From: Aequorivita sp. CIP111184
GTDB taxonomy: Bacteria > Bacteroidota > Bacteroidia > Flavobacteriales > Flavobacteriaceae
Direction of reading: 5' to 3'
NCBI RefSeq assembly: GCF_900489465.1
Contig: NZ_UEFQ01000013.1
Coordinates: forward strand, 837,955-901,954
DNA: 64,000 nt
A program made the translations under genes and the position numbers. Positions 50,038 through 58,940 of this stretch are shown piece by piece; within the stretch, counting starts at the first letter, position 1; each line of letters opens with the position of its first letter. The notes under the pieces were generated by a model. It had not been told where the DNA came from, did no database searches, and saw nothing but the letters and a program-made list of their open reading frames with translations.

Positions 50038-51301
50038 ATTATTTAGTCAAGACAGTTGGGCAGAAATAATTGAAGCCCTTAGCAGCAACTGGTTCAGGAC
50101 GGTTATGACTGCTTTTGGGGTGCTTTGGGGTATTTTTATTTTGGTGATTTTGCTCGCGGCAGGAAATGGTTTGGAAAACGGTATAAAACAAGGTTTTAAT
50201 GGAATGGCGACAAACTCAATGTTTATGTGGTCACAAACCGCTTCACAACCATATAAAGGATTGCCAAAAGGGCGTCGATATAACTTCAAGACAGATGACG
50301 TTCCTGCTATTAAGCAAAATGTTGATGGCCTACGCTTCGTTTCACCCAGAAACCAATTAGGCGGTTTCCGTGGAAGCAATAACGTTGTACGCGGATTGGA
50401 AACAGGTGCTTTTAATGTCTATGGCGATTATCCTGAAATAATTCAACAACAGCCGATGGAAATTACTTCTGGCAGGTTTGTAAACTATTCCGATATAAAT
50501 GAAAAAAGAAAAGTAGCTATTATTGGAAGCGGGGTGCAAAGTGCATTGTATGCTCCAAATGAAGAGGTAATTGGTTCTTACATAAAAATAAATGGCGTCA
50601 ATTTTATGGTTATTGGCACCTACAGGAAGAAAGGAAATAACGGAGATCCGGAAGAAATGCAAAAAGAAATTTATGTTCCGTTTACCTCATTTTCGCAAGC
50701 TTTTAATATGGGCGACATTGTAGGTTGGATGGCAATTACTGCAAAGGATGGTTATTCAATAACAGAATTGAAAAGTCAAATTTTTGATGTAATAAAAACA
50801 CGTCATACCATAAACCCAAACGACGATCGTGCCGTAGGAAATTTCGACCTTTACCAAGAATACAGCAAGATTAATGGCCTGTTTACCGCTTTAAATTTCG
50901 TTGCATATTTCGTGGGAATACTCGTGCTCCTTTCTGGAATCATCGGTATTAGCAATATTATGCTAATTGTGGTAAAGGAACGCACAAAGGAAATCGGTAT
51001 CCGGCGAGCTTTGGGGGCAACGCCTTGGAGTATTCGCTCACAAATATTATTGGAATCTATATTTCTAACAATTGTTTCGGGAATGGCAGGGATTGTTTTG
51101 GCAACTGGGGTGCTTTGGTTAGTTAATTATCAGCTTAGCGGGATGGATACCAGCGAGATGATGTTTATAAACCCATCGGTAAACATCGGTGTTGTATTTA
51201 TTGCCTTGACCATTTTGATAGTTTCTGGACTTTTGGCAGGATTGATTCCCGCACAAAACGCTATAAAAGTGAAACCCGTTGAAGCATTAAGAAGTGAGTA
51301 A
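50030..51301 (+). CDS. MacB-like ABC permease (second)
   Basis: 423 residues, a diverged paralogue of the first permease with the same layout. TM1 is around 21-44, then a periplasmic domain, three C-terminal helices and the coupling stretch VKERTKEIGIRRALGATPWSI. The terminal motif is IPAQNAIKVKPVEALRSE. The two probably act as a heterodimer on the single ATPase, since each starts within the end of its predecessor. A MacB homodimer would need only one. Confidence 0.94.
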   Translation: MSKLFSQDSWAEIIEALSSNWFRTVMTAFGVLWGIFILVILLAAGNGLENGIKQGFNGMATNSMFMWSQTASQPYKGLPKGRRYNFKTDDVPAIKQNVDGLRFVSPRNQLGGFRGSNNVVRGLETGAFNVYGDYPEIIQQQPMEITSGRFVNYSDINEKRKVAIIGSGVQSALYAPNEEVIGSYIKINGVNFMVIGTYRKKGNNGDPEEMQKEIYVPFTSFSQAFNMGDIVGWMAITAKDGYSITELKSQIFDVIKTRHTINPNDDRAVGNFDLYQEYSKINGLFTALNFVAYFVGILVLLSGIIGISNIMLIVVKERTKEIGIRRALGATPWSIRSQILLESIFLTIVSGMAGIVLATGVLWLVNYQLSGMDTSEMMFINPSVNIGVVFIALTILIVSGLLAGLIPAQNAIKVKPVEALRSE

Positions 51302-51310
51302 AAAGGAATT

Positions 51311-51730
51311 ATGAAATTGACAAGTGACCCAAAAGTTGCAGCTGTTTTTGAGAACTATCCCAAGGGGGTTAAGCAAAAAATGCTTCAACTTAGGGAACTG
51401 GTTTTGTGTACCGCATCAGAAACTGAGGGGCTCGAAAAACTAGAGGAAACACTTAAATGGGGAGAGCCAAGCTTTCTAACAAAATTTGGAAGCACGGTAC
51501 GTATGGATTGGAAAGAAAAGGCTCCCGATCAAGTTGCGGTATATTTTAAATGTACTTCACAATTGGTTCCCACATTCAGGGAAGTCTATAAAAATAAATT
51601 CAACTTTGAAGGCAACAGGGCAATTGTTTTTAAATTGAACGAAAGAATACCAGAAACTGAATTAAAGCATTGCTTTACAATGGCATTGAATTACCATAAA
51701 ATAAAAAATTTACCGCTTTTAGGAGCGTAA
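51311..51730 (+). CDS. DUF1801 domain protein
   Basis: 139 residues, cytoplasmic. It has the DUF1801/YdhG layout: an N-terminal helix pair (FENYPKGVKQKMLQLRELVL), the conserved EETLKWGEPSFLTK, then a beta-sheet with the DQVAVYFKC strand. The function of the family is unknown. It is inserted between the ABC permeases and the adaptor gene, on the same strand with short gaps, but nothing in it suggests a transport role. Confidence 0.85.
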   Translation: MKLTSDPKVAAVFENYPKGVKQKMLQLRELVLCTASETEGLEKLEETLKWGEPSFLTKFGSTVRMDWKEKAPDQVAVYFKCTSQLVPTFREVYKNKFNFEGNRAIVFKLNERIPETELKHCFTMALNYHKIKNLPLLGA

Positions 51731-51790
51731 ATTGAAAGATTAAAATATAAAAAACATCAATTAAAGACCATAATTTCAACAATCAAAAAA

Positions 51791-52960
51791 ATGAAAAAAA
51801 CAAAAACCATAATCATCCTTGCTACAATTGCAGTATTATTTGTTGCTTCTATGTATTGGCTATATTCAAAAAATGCAGAAGATCCAGTTGTGTATGAAAC
51901 GGAAAAACCAGCAATGGGATCAATTGTAAAAAAGACCGTGGCTACGGGCAGTATTGTTCCAAAAGAGGAAGTACTTATAAAACCTAATATTTCAGGAATC
52001 ATTGATGAGATTTTTGTGGAAGCAGGTAATATTGTAAAAGCCGGAGACTTGATAGCTAAGGTAAAAGTGGTTCCTAATGTATCCTCTTTAAACAATGCTA
52101 AAAGTAATATCAATAACGTTCGCACGCAGGTGGAAACCGCTCGTTTAGCTTTGGAAAACCAAAAGAATATATATAACAGGCAGAAAGCATTATTTGAAAA
52201 AGGAGTAATTTCTGCCAATGAATTTGACAATGCGCAATTGGCTTTTGATCAAGCGCAACAGCGGCTCAAGCAAGAACAGGTAGGACTTACAGCTGCCAAT
52301 CAAAATTACGATATTGTAAAAACTGGTACTACTAGTGGTATGGGTGCTTCGGCAAATACCGAAATTCGCGCCACAGTTTCGGGTATGGTGTTGGATGTTC
52401 CTGTAAAAACGGGAAATCAAGTAATTGAAGCAAACAATTTCAATGACGGAACAACCATCGCTACCTTAGCAGATATAGATAAAATGATTTTTGAGGGAAA
52501 AGTTGACGAAAGTGAAGTGGGAAAAATTAAAGAAGGTCTTCCTCTAGAAATTACTGTAGGCGCAATTCAAGATAAAATTTTTAACGCAGTGCTAGATTAT
52601 ATAGCACCAAAAGGAATAAGTGAAAATGGTGCAATCCAGTTTGAAATTAAAGGAACTATGAAAAATCTTGACACTACCAGCACTTTTATTCGTGCAGGGT
52701 TGAGTGCCAATGCTTCCATTATCCTTGCCAAAGCCGAAAATGTACTTACTATTAAAGAAGCTTTGGTGCAGTATGATTCAAAAACCCAAAAACCTTTTGT
52801 GGAAGTTATGGTGGGAGACCAAAATTTTGAAAGAAAGGATATAGAATTGGGTATTAGTGACGGAATAGATGTTGAAGTGAAAAGCGGAATTTCAAAAGAT
52901 GATAATATAAAAGTTTGGAACCAACTGAAGCCCGCAACACCGTCAAACGGCAAAGGATAA
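51791..52960 (+). CDS. MacA/HlyD-like periplasmic adaptor (first)
   Basis: 389 residues. An N-terminal membrane anchor (TIIILATIAVLFVASMYWLY) is followed by the lipoyl half-motif (GSIVPKEEVLIKPNISGIIDEIFVEAGNIVKAGDLI), an alpha-hairpin coiled coil (about 100-180, rich in Gln/Asn/Ala), the second lipoyl half, a beta-barrel and a membrane-proximal domain. It links an inner-membrane pump to TolC across the periplasm. It is more similar in layout to the second adaptor (54489) than to RND adaptors of other clusters, and pairs with the ABC genes. Confidence 0.93.
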   Translation: MKKTKTIIILATIAVLFVASMYWLYSKNAEDPVVYETEKPAMGSIVKKTVATGSIVPKEEVLIKPNISGIIDEIFVEAGNIVKAGDLIAKVKVVPNVSSLNNAKSNINNVRTQVETARLALENQKNIYNRQKALFEKGVISANEFDNAQLAFDQAQQRLKQEQVGLTAANQNYDIVKTGTTSGMGASANTEIRATVSGMVLDVPVKTGNQVIEANNFNDGTTIATLADIDKMIFEGKVDESEVGKIKEGLPLEITVGAIQDKIFNAVLDYIAPKGISENGAIQFEIKGTMKNLDTTSTFIRAGLSANASIILAKAENVLTIKEALVQYDSKTQKPFVEVMVGDQNFERKDIELGISDGIDVEVKSGISKDDNIKVWNQLKPATPSNGKG

Positions 52961-53049
52961 TTTCTTGAAACACGTATTAGAAAATTATAATTTTATAAAT
53001 TTTGTAACGCAATCGCAATACAAAAGACTCATTCAGCAATAGAAAACTT

Positions 53050-54486
53050 ATGAAGAAGTTAACCATATTAATTTTTTTCCTCATTATAGGAATTTCATCG
53101 AACGCCCAAAATAAAAAATGGACTTTGGAAGAAGCCATTAATAAGGCTTTGGAAGAAAATATCTCAGTAAAACAGGGACAACTGGATTTGGAACTTGCAG
53201 ATATTGACAAACTAAATGCCATAGGTAATTATCTGCCTACATTTAATATTTCAGGATCAAATTCTTGGAATACGGGTCTTACGCAGAATATAACCACAGG
53301 AGTACTTCAAAACCAAACTACGCGCAATTTTTCGGCTAATGCCACTTTGGGGATCACTATTTTTGACGGTTTAAACAATTTGCGTCAAGCACAGCGCGCC
53401 AAATTATCAAAACTTGCAGCTCAGTACAACCTAGACCAAATTAAAGATAATACCGCTCTTTTGGTTGCAAATGCATATTTGGAAATTTTATTTAACAAAG
53501 AAAATCTTGCCGTTATAAAGGCCCAACATCAAATTACTATTGAACAGTTAGAACGTTCAAACCAGTTGGTTGATGCGGGTTCTATTCCGCGGGGAGATTT
53601 GTTGGAAATACAATCCACTTCAGCCAATGAGGAGCAACGCATTGTGGTTGCTGAAAATAATATTCGTATTTCGCTAATAAACCTAGCGCAGATTATTCAA
53701 ATTAAAGATTATGAAAACTTTGATATTGCCGAGGCTTCCTATGAGGCACCATTGACGGATATTACTGAGAAAACTCCCGAAGAGATTATTGCAAAGGCTA
53801 AATCTGAAAGACCGGAACTGCAAATTGCCGAGGCTAACATTGCACTTGCTGAGAAAGATGTGCAGATTGCCAGAAGTAATTATTACCCAAGCCTGCAAGG
53901 TTTTTTAAACTACAATACGCGTGAATCTGGAGCTGACCGAATTTTACAGGGTGGCGTAGATCCAAATCAACCCACACAGGTAATTGGCCAGGTTGAAGAT
54001 ACGGGCCAAACCGTAGTTGCTCCTAATTTTGGCTTGCTTACAAGCCCACCAGCTCCATTTTTTGAGCAGTTGTATCTTAATGATGGAATTTCATACGGAC
54101 TTCAGCTAAATATTCCTATCTTAAATGGGTTTTCAACGCGGGCTTCTGTACAGCGAAATAAGATAAATGTGAAGCGTGCAGAGTTTCAAAAGGAACAAGC
54201 AGAGCTTGAGCTGGAATCAAACGTGTATCAGGCCTATACAGATGTTGTTGGGGCTAGCAAGGCCTATGAGGCCGCAATGGTTGCTGTAAATGCCCAAGAA
54301 CAGGCTTATCAATATTCAACGGATCGTTTTGATGTGGGATTGTTAAATTCATTTGATTTTAGCCAAGCTAAATTCCGACTTGAAAATTCACAAAGCGAGG
54401 CTTTGAGAGCAAAATATGATTATATTTTTAAAATTAAAGTGCTGGAATTGTACTTCGGTATACCAGCAACTGAGTTAAAATTTTAA
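53050..54486 (+). CDS. TolC-family outer-membrane efflux protein
   Basis: 478 residues. A signal peptide (LTILIFFLIIGISSNAQ) is followed by WTLEEAINKALEENISVKQG, the standard TolC opening. Two repeats of long helices and beta strands follow (first strand YLPTFNISGSNSWNTGL; second YYPSLQGFLNYNTRE), with tip motif SLINLAQIIQI. It forms the trimeric outer-membrane duct for the MacAB-like pump. It is transcribed between two adaptor genes. Confidence 0.95.
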   Translation: MKKLTILIFFLIIGISSNAQNKKWTLEEAINKALEENISVKQGQLDLELADIDKLNAIGNYLPTFNISGSNSWNTGLTQNITTGVLQNQTTRNFSANATLGITIFDGLNNLRQAQRAKLSKLAAQYNLDQIKDNTALLVANAYLEILFNKENLAVIKAQHQITIEQLERSNQLVDAGSIPRGDLLEIQSTSANEEQRIVVAENNIRISLINLAQIIQIKDYENFDIAEASYEAPLTDITEKTPEEIIAKAKSERPELQIAEANIALAEKDVQIARSNYYPSLQGFLNYNTRESGADRILQGGVDPNQPTQVIGQVEDTGQTVVAPNFGLLTSPPAPFFEQLYLNDGISYGLQLNIPILNGFSTRASVQRNKINVKRAEFQKEQAELELESNVYQAYTDVVGASKAYEAAMVAVNAQEQAYQYSTDRFDVGLLNSFDFSQAKFRLENSQSEALRAKYDYIFKIKVLELYFGIPATELKF

Positions 54487-54488
54487 GT

Positions 54489-55769
54489 ATGAAGAAAAAA
54501 ACACTCATCTGGATTATTGTAATTGTTGTATTGCTTATCGCTTTGCTTCTTATTGGAAAAAAAGCAGGATGGTTTGGAAAATCTGGTGACTTCAAACAAA
54601 TTGAGATAACCCAAATTAAGCCATTGGATATTATTGAAACTGTTGCCGCAACTGGAAAAATACAACCGGAAGTGGAGGTAGCACTATCTTCAGAAGTATC
54701 TGGAGAAATTATTGAACTTCCTGTTAAAGAAGGGCAAATCGTAGAAAAAGGTGATCTTTTGGTAAAAATAAATCCCGATTTAATTCAAGCAGCAGTGAGT
54801 CAATCGCAAGCTGGATTGCAAAATGTTCGCGCGCAATATACCCAAGCCCAAGCAAGTGAAAAAAATGCAAAACTCAATTATGAACGAAACAAAGCGCTCT
54901 TTGAAAAAGGCGTGATTTCAAAGTCTGAATGGGACAAATCTGTTGCAGATTATGATATGGCACAGGCAAGTGCGCAAGCTGCTTATTACAACGTTCAAAG
55001 CGCTTCGGCAAATGTAAAGCAGTCCGTGGATAATCTTTCCAGAACCACTATTTATGCGCCCATGAGCGGAACTATTTCAAAACTTTCCGTTGAATTGGGC
55101 GAAAGGGTAGTAGGAACCGCACAAATGGCAGGAACAGAAATTGTGCGTGTTGCCAATCTTCAAAATATGGAAGTTGAGGTAGATGTAAATGAAAACGATA
55201 TTGTGAAAGTTTCCTTGGGCGATTCAACGATTGTTGAGGTTGATGCCTATTTAAAGCGCGAATTTAAGGGAATTGTAACCGAAATAGCAAACAGTGCCGA
55301 AAGTTCACTTACCGCAGATCAGGTGACTAATTTTAAAGTGAAAGTGCGTATTTTGCCGGAATCATATAAAGATTTAACTGAAGGTAAACCTGAGAGTTTT
55401 TCACCTTTCCGTCCAGGTATGACCGCCACGGTTGATATTATTACGAATAAAAAGAAAAACATTATTGGAGTGCCAATTAGTGCTATTGTTATAAAATCTG
55501 ATTCAACCGATTCCAAAAAAACATACACAAACGACATTTCAAGCACAGCTGCAGAAAAATTTGAGGCGGTTTATGTGAAAGAAGGACAAGAAGCCCAGTT
55601 GCGAATTGTAAAAACTGGAATTCAGGATGATTCAAATATTGAAATAATCACGGGTTTGAAAGAAGGCGAAACCGTAATTACAGGACCGTATAATACAGTA
55701 ACTAAATCTTTGAAACAAGGCGATAAAGTTGAAGTTTCTGTCCCCGAAAAAGATAAAAAGGAAAATTAA
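54489..55769 (+). CDS. MacA/HlyD-like periplasmic adaptor (second)
   Basis: 426 residues with an N-terminal anchor (LIWIIVIVVLLIALLLIG), lipoyl half-motifs flanking a coiled-coil hairpin (about 100-180), a beta-barrel, and an Asp/Ser-rich loop near 335-365 before the membrane-proximal domain (VVKTGIQDDSNIEIITGLKEGE-type strand). It starts 2 bases after tolC. The stop overlaps the tsaB ATG by one base, so tsaB is translationally coupled to the efflux operon. A second adaptor beside the first may give substrate specificity or hetero-oligomers. Confidence 0.93.
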   Translation: MKKKTLIWIIVIVVLLIALLLIGKKAGWFGKSGDFKQIEITQIKPLDIIETVAATGKIQPEVEVALSSEVSGEIIELPVKEGQIVEKGDLLVKINPDLIQAAVSQSQAGLQNVRAQYTQAQASEKNAKLNYERNKALFEKGVISKSEWDKSVADYDMAQASAQAAYYNVQSASANVKQSVDNLSRTTIYAPMSGTISKLSVELGERVVGTAQMAGTEIVRVANLQNMEVEVDVNENDIVKVSLGDSTIVEVDAYLKREFKGIVTEIANSAESSLTADQVTNFKVKVRILPESYKDLTEGKPESFSPFRPGMTATVDIITNKKKNIIGVPISAIVIKSDSTDSKKTYTNDISSTAAEKFEAVYVKEGQEAQLRIVKTGIQDDSNIEIITGLKEGETVITGPYNTVTKSLKQGDKVEVSVPEKDKKEN

Positions 55770-56428
55770 TGGCTGTTATACTTTGCATTGAAACTTCAAC
55801 AACCAATTGCTCTGTAGCCATTGCTATTGATGGCGAAATAAAAGCCATCCGCGAAGAAAACAATCAAAAATATTCGCATGCTGAAAAACTTCATGTTTTT
55901 ATTGATGAAGTTTTAAAGGAAGCAAATCTTGACAAAAAACAATTAAATGCAGTTGCCGTAAGTAAAGGGCCCGGTTCTTATACAGGTTTGCGTATTGGCG
56001 TTTCTGCGGCAAAGGGCTTGTGCTTCGCTTTAGATATTCCTTTAATTTCTACATTTACTTTAGAAGTATTGGTTCAGCAAGTTAAAAGTGAAGATTGTTA
56101 CATCATTCCACTACTTGACGCCAGAAGAATGGAAGTGTATTCAGCGGTTTTCAATTCAGAAAAGAAACAGATCCGAGAAACGAAAGCGGAAATTTTGGAT
56201 GAAAGTTCATTTTTAGAATATTTAAATAAACGCAAAACCATTTTTATTGGCGATGGTTCTAATAAATTTGAAACTTTGTGCAAAAATGAAAATGCAGTTT
56301 TTTATAAAGATGGTATTCCTTCTGCTGCAGATATGGCTTTAATTGCAGAAGCTAAATACAAAATAAACGACACCGAAAATATCGCTTATTTTGAGCCTTT
56401 TTATTTAAAGGAATTTATGCTGGGTTAA
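55769..56428 (+). CDS. tsaB: tRNA threonylcarbamoyladenosine protein TsaB
   Basis: 219 residues, normal length. Actin-like ATPase fold signature: LCIETSTTNCSVAIA at the N-terminus and AVSKGPGSYTGLRIGVSAAKGL near 68-89, followed by ALDIPLISTFTLEVL. TsaB is the dimerisation partner of TsaD in t6A37 synthesis. Its start overlaps the adaptor stop by one base, an odd partner for an efflux system, but the pairing may be only positional. Confidence 0.95.
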   Translation: MAVILCIETSTTNCSVAIAIDGEIKAIREENNQKYSHAEKLHVFIDEVLKEANLDKKQLNAVAVSKGPGSYTGLRIGVSAAKGLCFALDIPLISTFTLEVLVQQVKSEDCYIIPLLDARRMEVYSAVFNSEKKQIRETKAEILDESSFLEYLNKRKTIFIGDGSNKFETLCKNENAVFYKDGIPSAADMALIAEAKYKINDTENIAYFEPFYLKEFMLG

Positions 56429-56435
56429 CTTTTAG

Positions 56436-57173
56436 TTATAAAAGCGAATCAAAATATGTGAATACTTTAATTAGATCCAACTCCTTGTCTACATCTAAAT
56501 TGTTTTTATCTATATAACCTTTAATTTCCTTTTTCTTGGAGTTCATTACTTTTAGAACCTTAGATTTTGTGCTTGGCATTTCTAAAAATTTGCCATTTTG
56601 AACTAAATAATATTTTATTGTTTTGTCGAAAGTGGCAGCGCTATCGGTTTCATAATTTGTTTTGCCCTTTTTGGGTTCTATGAAATTGGCGGTAGTCTTT
56701 TTGTAAAGATCATAATTTTTACCGTCAGCAAGAATATTGAAATAGCCCCCTTTTTCGTTGGATCCATTATATGGTATAAACACATAAATATCTTTTCCTA
56801 TTTTAGCATAAATACTCTCATCTTTCATTAAAGCACCATAATTTTCTTCGGAAGCATGATTTTTTATTTCAATCTCATCGGCATAAGCGTTATAACGCAT
56901 GGGCACGCCAGCCTTTAACAGATTTTCATCTTGATAAATATTTCCCACTATAAAATTGGGGTTTGCGTAAGCTTTCTCTTTAATGCTATTAAATTCTGCT
57001 TCTGTAAGTCCAAAAGCTAAAGATTTTTGATTGAGTTCCACAGTCCTGTAGAATATATCAAAATTGCCATTTGCAGCGCCAGAGGAAAGAGCACCGCGCT
57101 TGGTATAATCATTCTGTCCAATAGCATTCAAAGAAATTATAATAGTAATAAGGAGTGGTATAAGATTTTTCAT
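56436..57173 (-). CDS. Secreted protein of unknown function (paralogue 1)
   Basis: 245 residues from the ATG at 57173, which gives a clean signal peptide (LIPLLITIIISLNAIGQ); a longer frame to 57278 has no signal and overlaps the upstream terminator. I do not recognise the family. The mature protein has blocks shared with the neighbouring gene: NQKSLAFGLTEAEFNSIKEK, VPMRYNAYADEIEIK, FIPYNGSNEKGGYFNILADG, KYYLVQNGKFLEMPS and a lysine-rich tail. Predicted mixed alpha/beta, no cysteines, no sorting domain. Probably periplasmic or surface-exposed. A tandem duplicate of the gene at 57341. Confidence 0.75.
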   Translation of the reverse strand: MKNLIPLLITIIISLNAIGQNDYTKRGALSSGAANGNFDIFYRTVELNQKSLAFGLTEAEFNSIKEKAYANPNFIVGNIYQDENLLKAGVPMRYNAYADEIEIKNHASEENYGALMKDESIYAKIGKDIYVFIPYNGSNEKGGYFNILADGKNYDLYKKTTANFIEPKKGKTNYETDSAATFDKTIKYYLVQNGKFLEMPSTKSKVLKVMNSKKKEIKGYIDKNNLDVDKELDLIKVFTYFDSLL

Positions 57174-57265
57174 GATAATAGTTTTTGAATCATTATAAAT
57201 ATAATAATTTAAAATTAAAGCTATTCCATTTACAAGTAAAGCACATTTTCTAAAAAGTGTTTTCA

Positions 57266-57299
57266 CAAAAAAAAGCAACAGTTTCCTGTTGCTTTTTTA
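57266..57299 (-). terminator. Terminator between the two secreted paralogues
   Basis: AAAAAAGCAACAG (57269-57281) pairs with CTGTTGCTTTTTT (57286-57298) around TTTC; the minus strand continues in T residues. It ends the message of the 57341 gene. Confidence 0.8.
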
Positions 57300-57340
57300 A
57301 ACTTCTTTATTAAAAGAATTTATGTATTCTATATTTTTTC

Positions 57341-58042
57341 TTATAAAAGGGAATCAAAATAAGAAACTAGTTTTATCATATCAGCTTCTTTGTCAAGGTC
57401 AATATTATTCTGACCTATGTATTCCTTCACTTCTTTTTTCTTACTATCCATCATTTTAAGGATTTTAGATTTGCTACTTGGCATTTCTAAAAATGTGCCA
57501 TCTTGAACTAAATAGTAAGTCACCGTTTTTTGAAATGATGGAGGCGTATCTCTTTCGTATGATGTTCTTGCTTTCTGTGGTTCTCTAAAAGTAGCTTTTG
57601 TTTTTTTGTAAAGGTCATAGGTTTTTCCATCGCTAAGTACATTGAAATAACCGCCTTTTTCATTACTTCCTTCATAGGGAACAAAAACATATATGTCCCG
57701 GAACATTTTAACAAAAATAGTGGGATCCTTTATTAATGCCCCATAATTTTCGTCTGAAGAATTTTTTTTGATTTCAATTTCATCTGCAAAGGCATTATAG
57801 CGCATTGGCACATCATCTTTCATCAATTGATCTTCTTGGAATATCTTTCCTTGAACAAAACTTGGATTTGCGTAAGCCTCATCTTTTATAGAATTAAATT
57901 GAGCTTCTGTAAGACCAAAAGCTAAAGATTTTTGATTTATATCGATTGTTCTAGAGTAAATGTCAAAATTAGTACTTGCTCGCTGTGAGAAAACAGGAGC
58001 CATTAATAGAACGGCAAGACCAGATAAAAGTATTTTTTTCAT
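57341..58042 (-). CDS. Secreted protein of unknown function (paralogue 2)
   Basis: 233 residues with a signal peptide (LLSGLAVLLMAPVFSQ). It is homologous to the 56436 product over its full length, with more than half of the residues matching by eye (NQKSLAFGLTEAQFNSIKDE, VPMRYNAFADEIEIK, VPYEGSNEKGGYFNVLSDG, YYLVQDGTFLEMPSSKSKIL, KLVSYFDSLL at the end). No cysteines in the mature part, no membrane helix. Function unknown. Separate terminators and a -7 box of its own show that the copies are transcribed separately. Confidence 0.78.
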   Translation of the reverse strand: MKKILLSGLAVLLMAPVFSQRASTNFDIYSRTIDINQKSLAFGLTEAQFNSIKDEAYANPSFVQGKIFQEDQLMKDDVPMRYNAFADEIEIKKNSSDENYGALIKDPTIFVKMFRDIYVFVPYEGSNEKGGYFNVLSDGKTYDLYKKTKATFREPQKARTSYERDTPPSFQKTVTYYLVQDGTFLEMPSSKSKILKMMDSKKKEVKEYIGQNNIDLDKEADMIKLVSYFDSLL

Positions 58043-58076
58043 TTTGAGATTATTAATGTGTTATATATAATTCTTA

Positions 58077-58084
58077 CAAACTTA
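58077..58084 (-). promoter_or_regulatory. -7 box of the second secreted paralogue
   Basis: The minus strand reads TAAGTTTG, a perfect TAnnTTTG, giving a leader of about 28 bases to the ATG at 58042. No -33 TTG at 20 bases. Confidence 0.4.
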
Positions 58085-58089
58085 ATGAT

Positions 58090-58935
58090 TTATTTCTTTA
58101 GACTCTCTAAATTAAAATGATGCACATCTCGCTGTGGGAAAGGTATTGAAATCCCAGCTGCTTCTAATCTAGATTTTCCTTCTTCCAAAACTAACCAACG
58201 CAGCGCCCAAAAATCCTCATTTTTCGCCCAATATCTCAATGTTAGATTTACAGAACTGTCACCCAATTCAGCTACAGCTGCCATAGGCATTTTATCTTCA
58301 AGCTTTAAAACAGTTTCTTGTTCTGATACTAAACTTAATAAAATATCTTTGGCTTTCTTTATATCATCATCATAACCTATGCCAAAAGTGAGGTTTTCAC
58401 GCCGCACTCCTTCTTCTGTGTAATTAATTATATTATCGTTGCTTAGTTTTCCATTGGGAATAATAGCGAGTTGGTTTCCAAATGTAGTAAGTTTGGTGTT
58501 AAAAATTGATATTTCCTTTACAGTGCCGTCCACTCCTTGTGCGCTTATAAAATCACCAACCCTAAATGGTTTTATCAATAATATAAGCACGCCACCAGCA
58601 AAGTTTGCGAGCGATCCTTGTAGCGCTAAGCCTACTGCAAGCCCAGCTGCTCCAATAATGGCGACTAATGAGGCAGATTCAACCCCAAGCTGAGTAATTA
58701 CTAACACAAAGAGTACTATTTTTAATCCCCAGTTTATTAAACTAGCTATAAAATTTTCAAGTGTTGGGTCGTATTCTTTTTTGTCGAAAAACTTTCTAAT
58801 AAAACGATTTATAATTTTTATTAGCCAAAGACCCACCAGTAGCAATAATATCGCGCCGATTATATTTGGTAGAAAGTCTATTAATTTTTGTCCATACTTT
58901 TCAATGTAAATATCCAAGTCCTGAAATTTTTCCAT
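58090..58935 (-). CDS. Small-conductance mechanosensitive channel (MscS family)
   Basis: 281 residues. Three N-terminal membrane helices; the pore-lining TM3 reads ASLVAIIGAAGLAVGLALQGSLANFAGGV with the Gly/Ala packing pattern of MscS. The cytosolic beta-domain signature follows (FRVGDFISAQGVDGTVKEI and FGNQLAIIPNGKLSNDNIIN). Channel opened by membrane tension to protect against hypo-osmotic shock. It lies 5 bases downstream of the DUF255 gene and is probably cotranscribed with it. Confidence 0.95.
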   Translation of the reverse strand: MEKFQDLDIYIEKYGQKLIDFLPNIIGAILLLLVGLWLIKIINRFIRKFFDKKEYDPTLENFIASLINWGLKIVLFVLVITQLGVESASLVAIIGAAGLAVGLALQGSLANFAGGVLILLIKPFRVGDFISAQGVDGTVKEISIFNTKLTTFGNQLAIIPNGKLSNDNIINYTEEGVRRENLTFGIGYDDDIKKAKDILLSLVSEQETVLKLEDKMPMAAVAELGDSSVNLTLRYWAKNEDFWALRWLVLEEGKSRLEAAGISIPFPQRDVHHFNLESLKK

Positions 58936-58940
58936 AAAAT

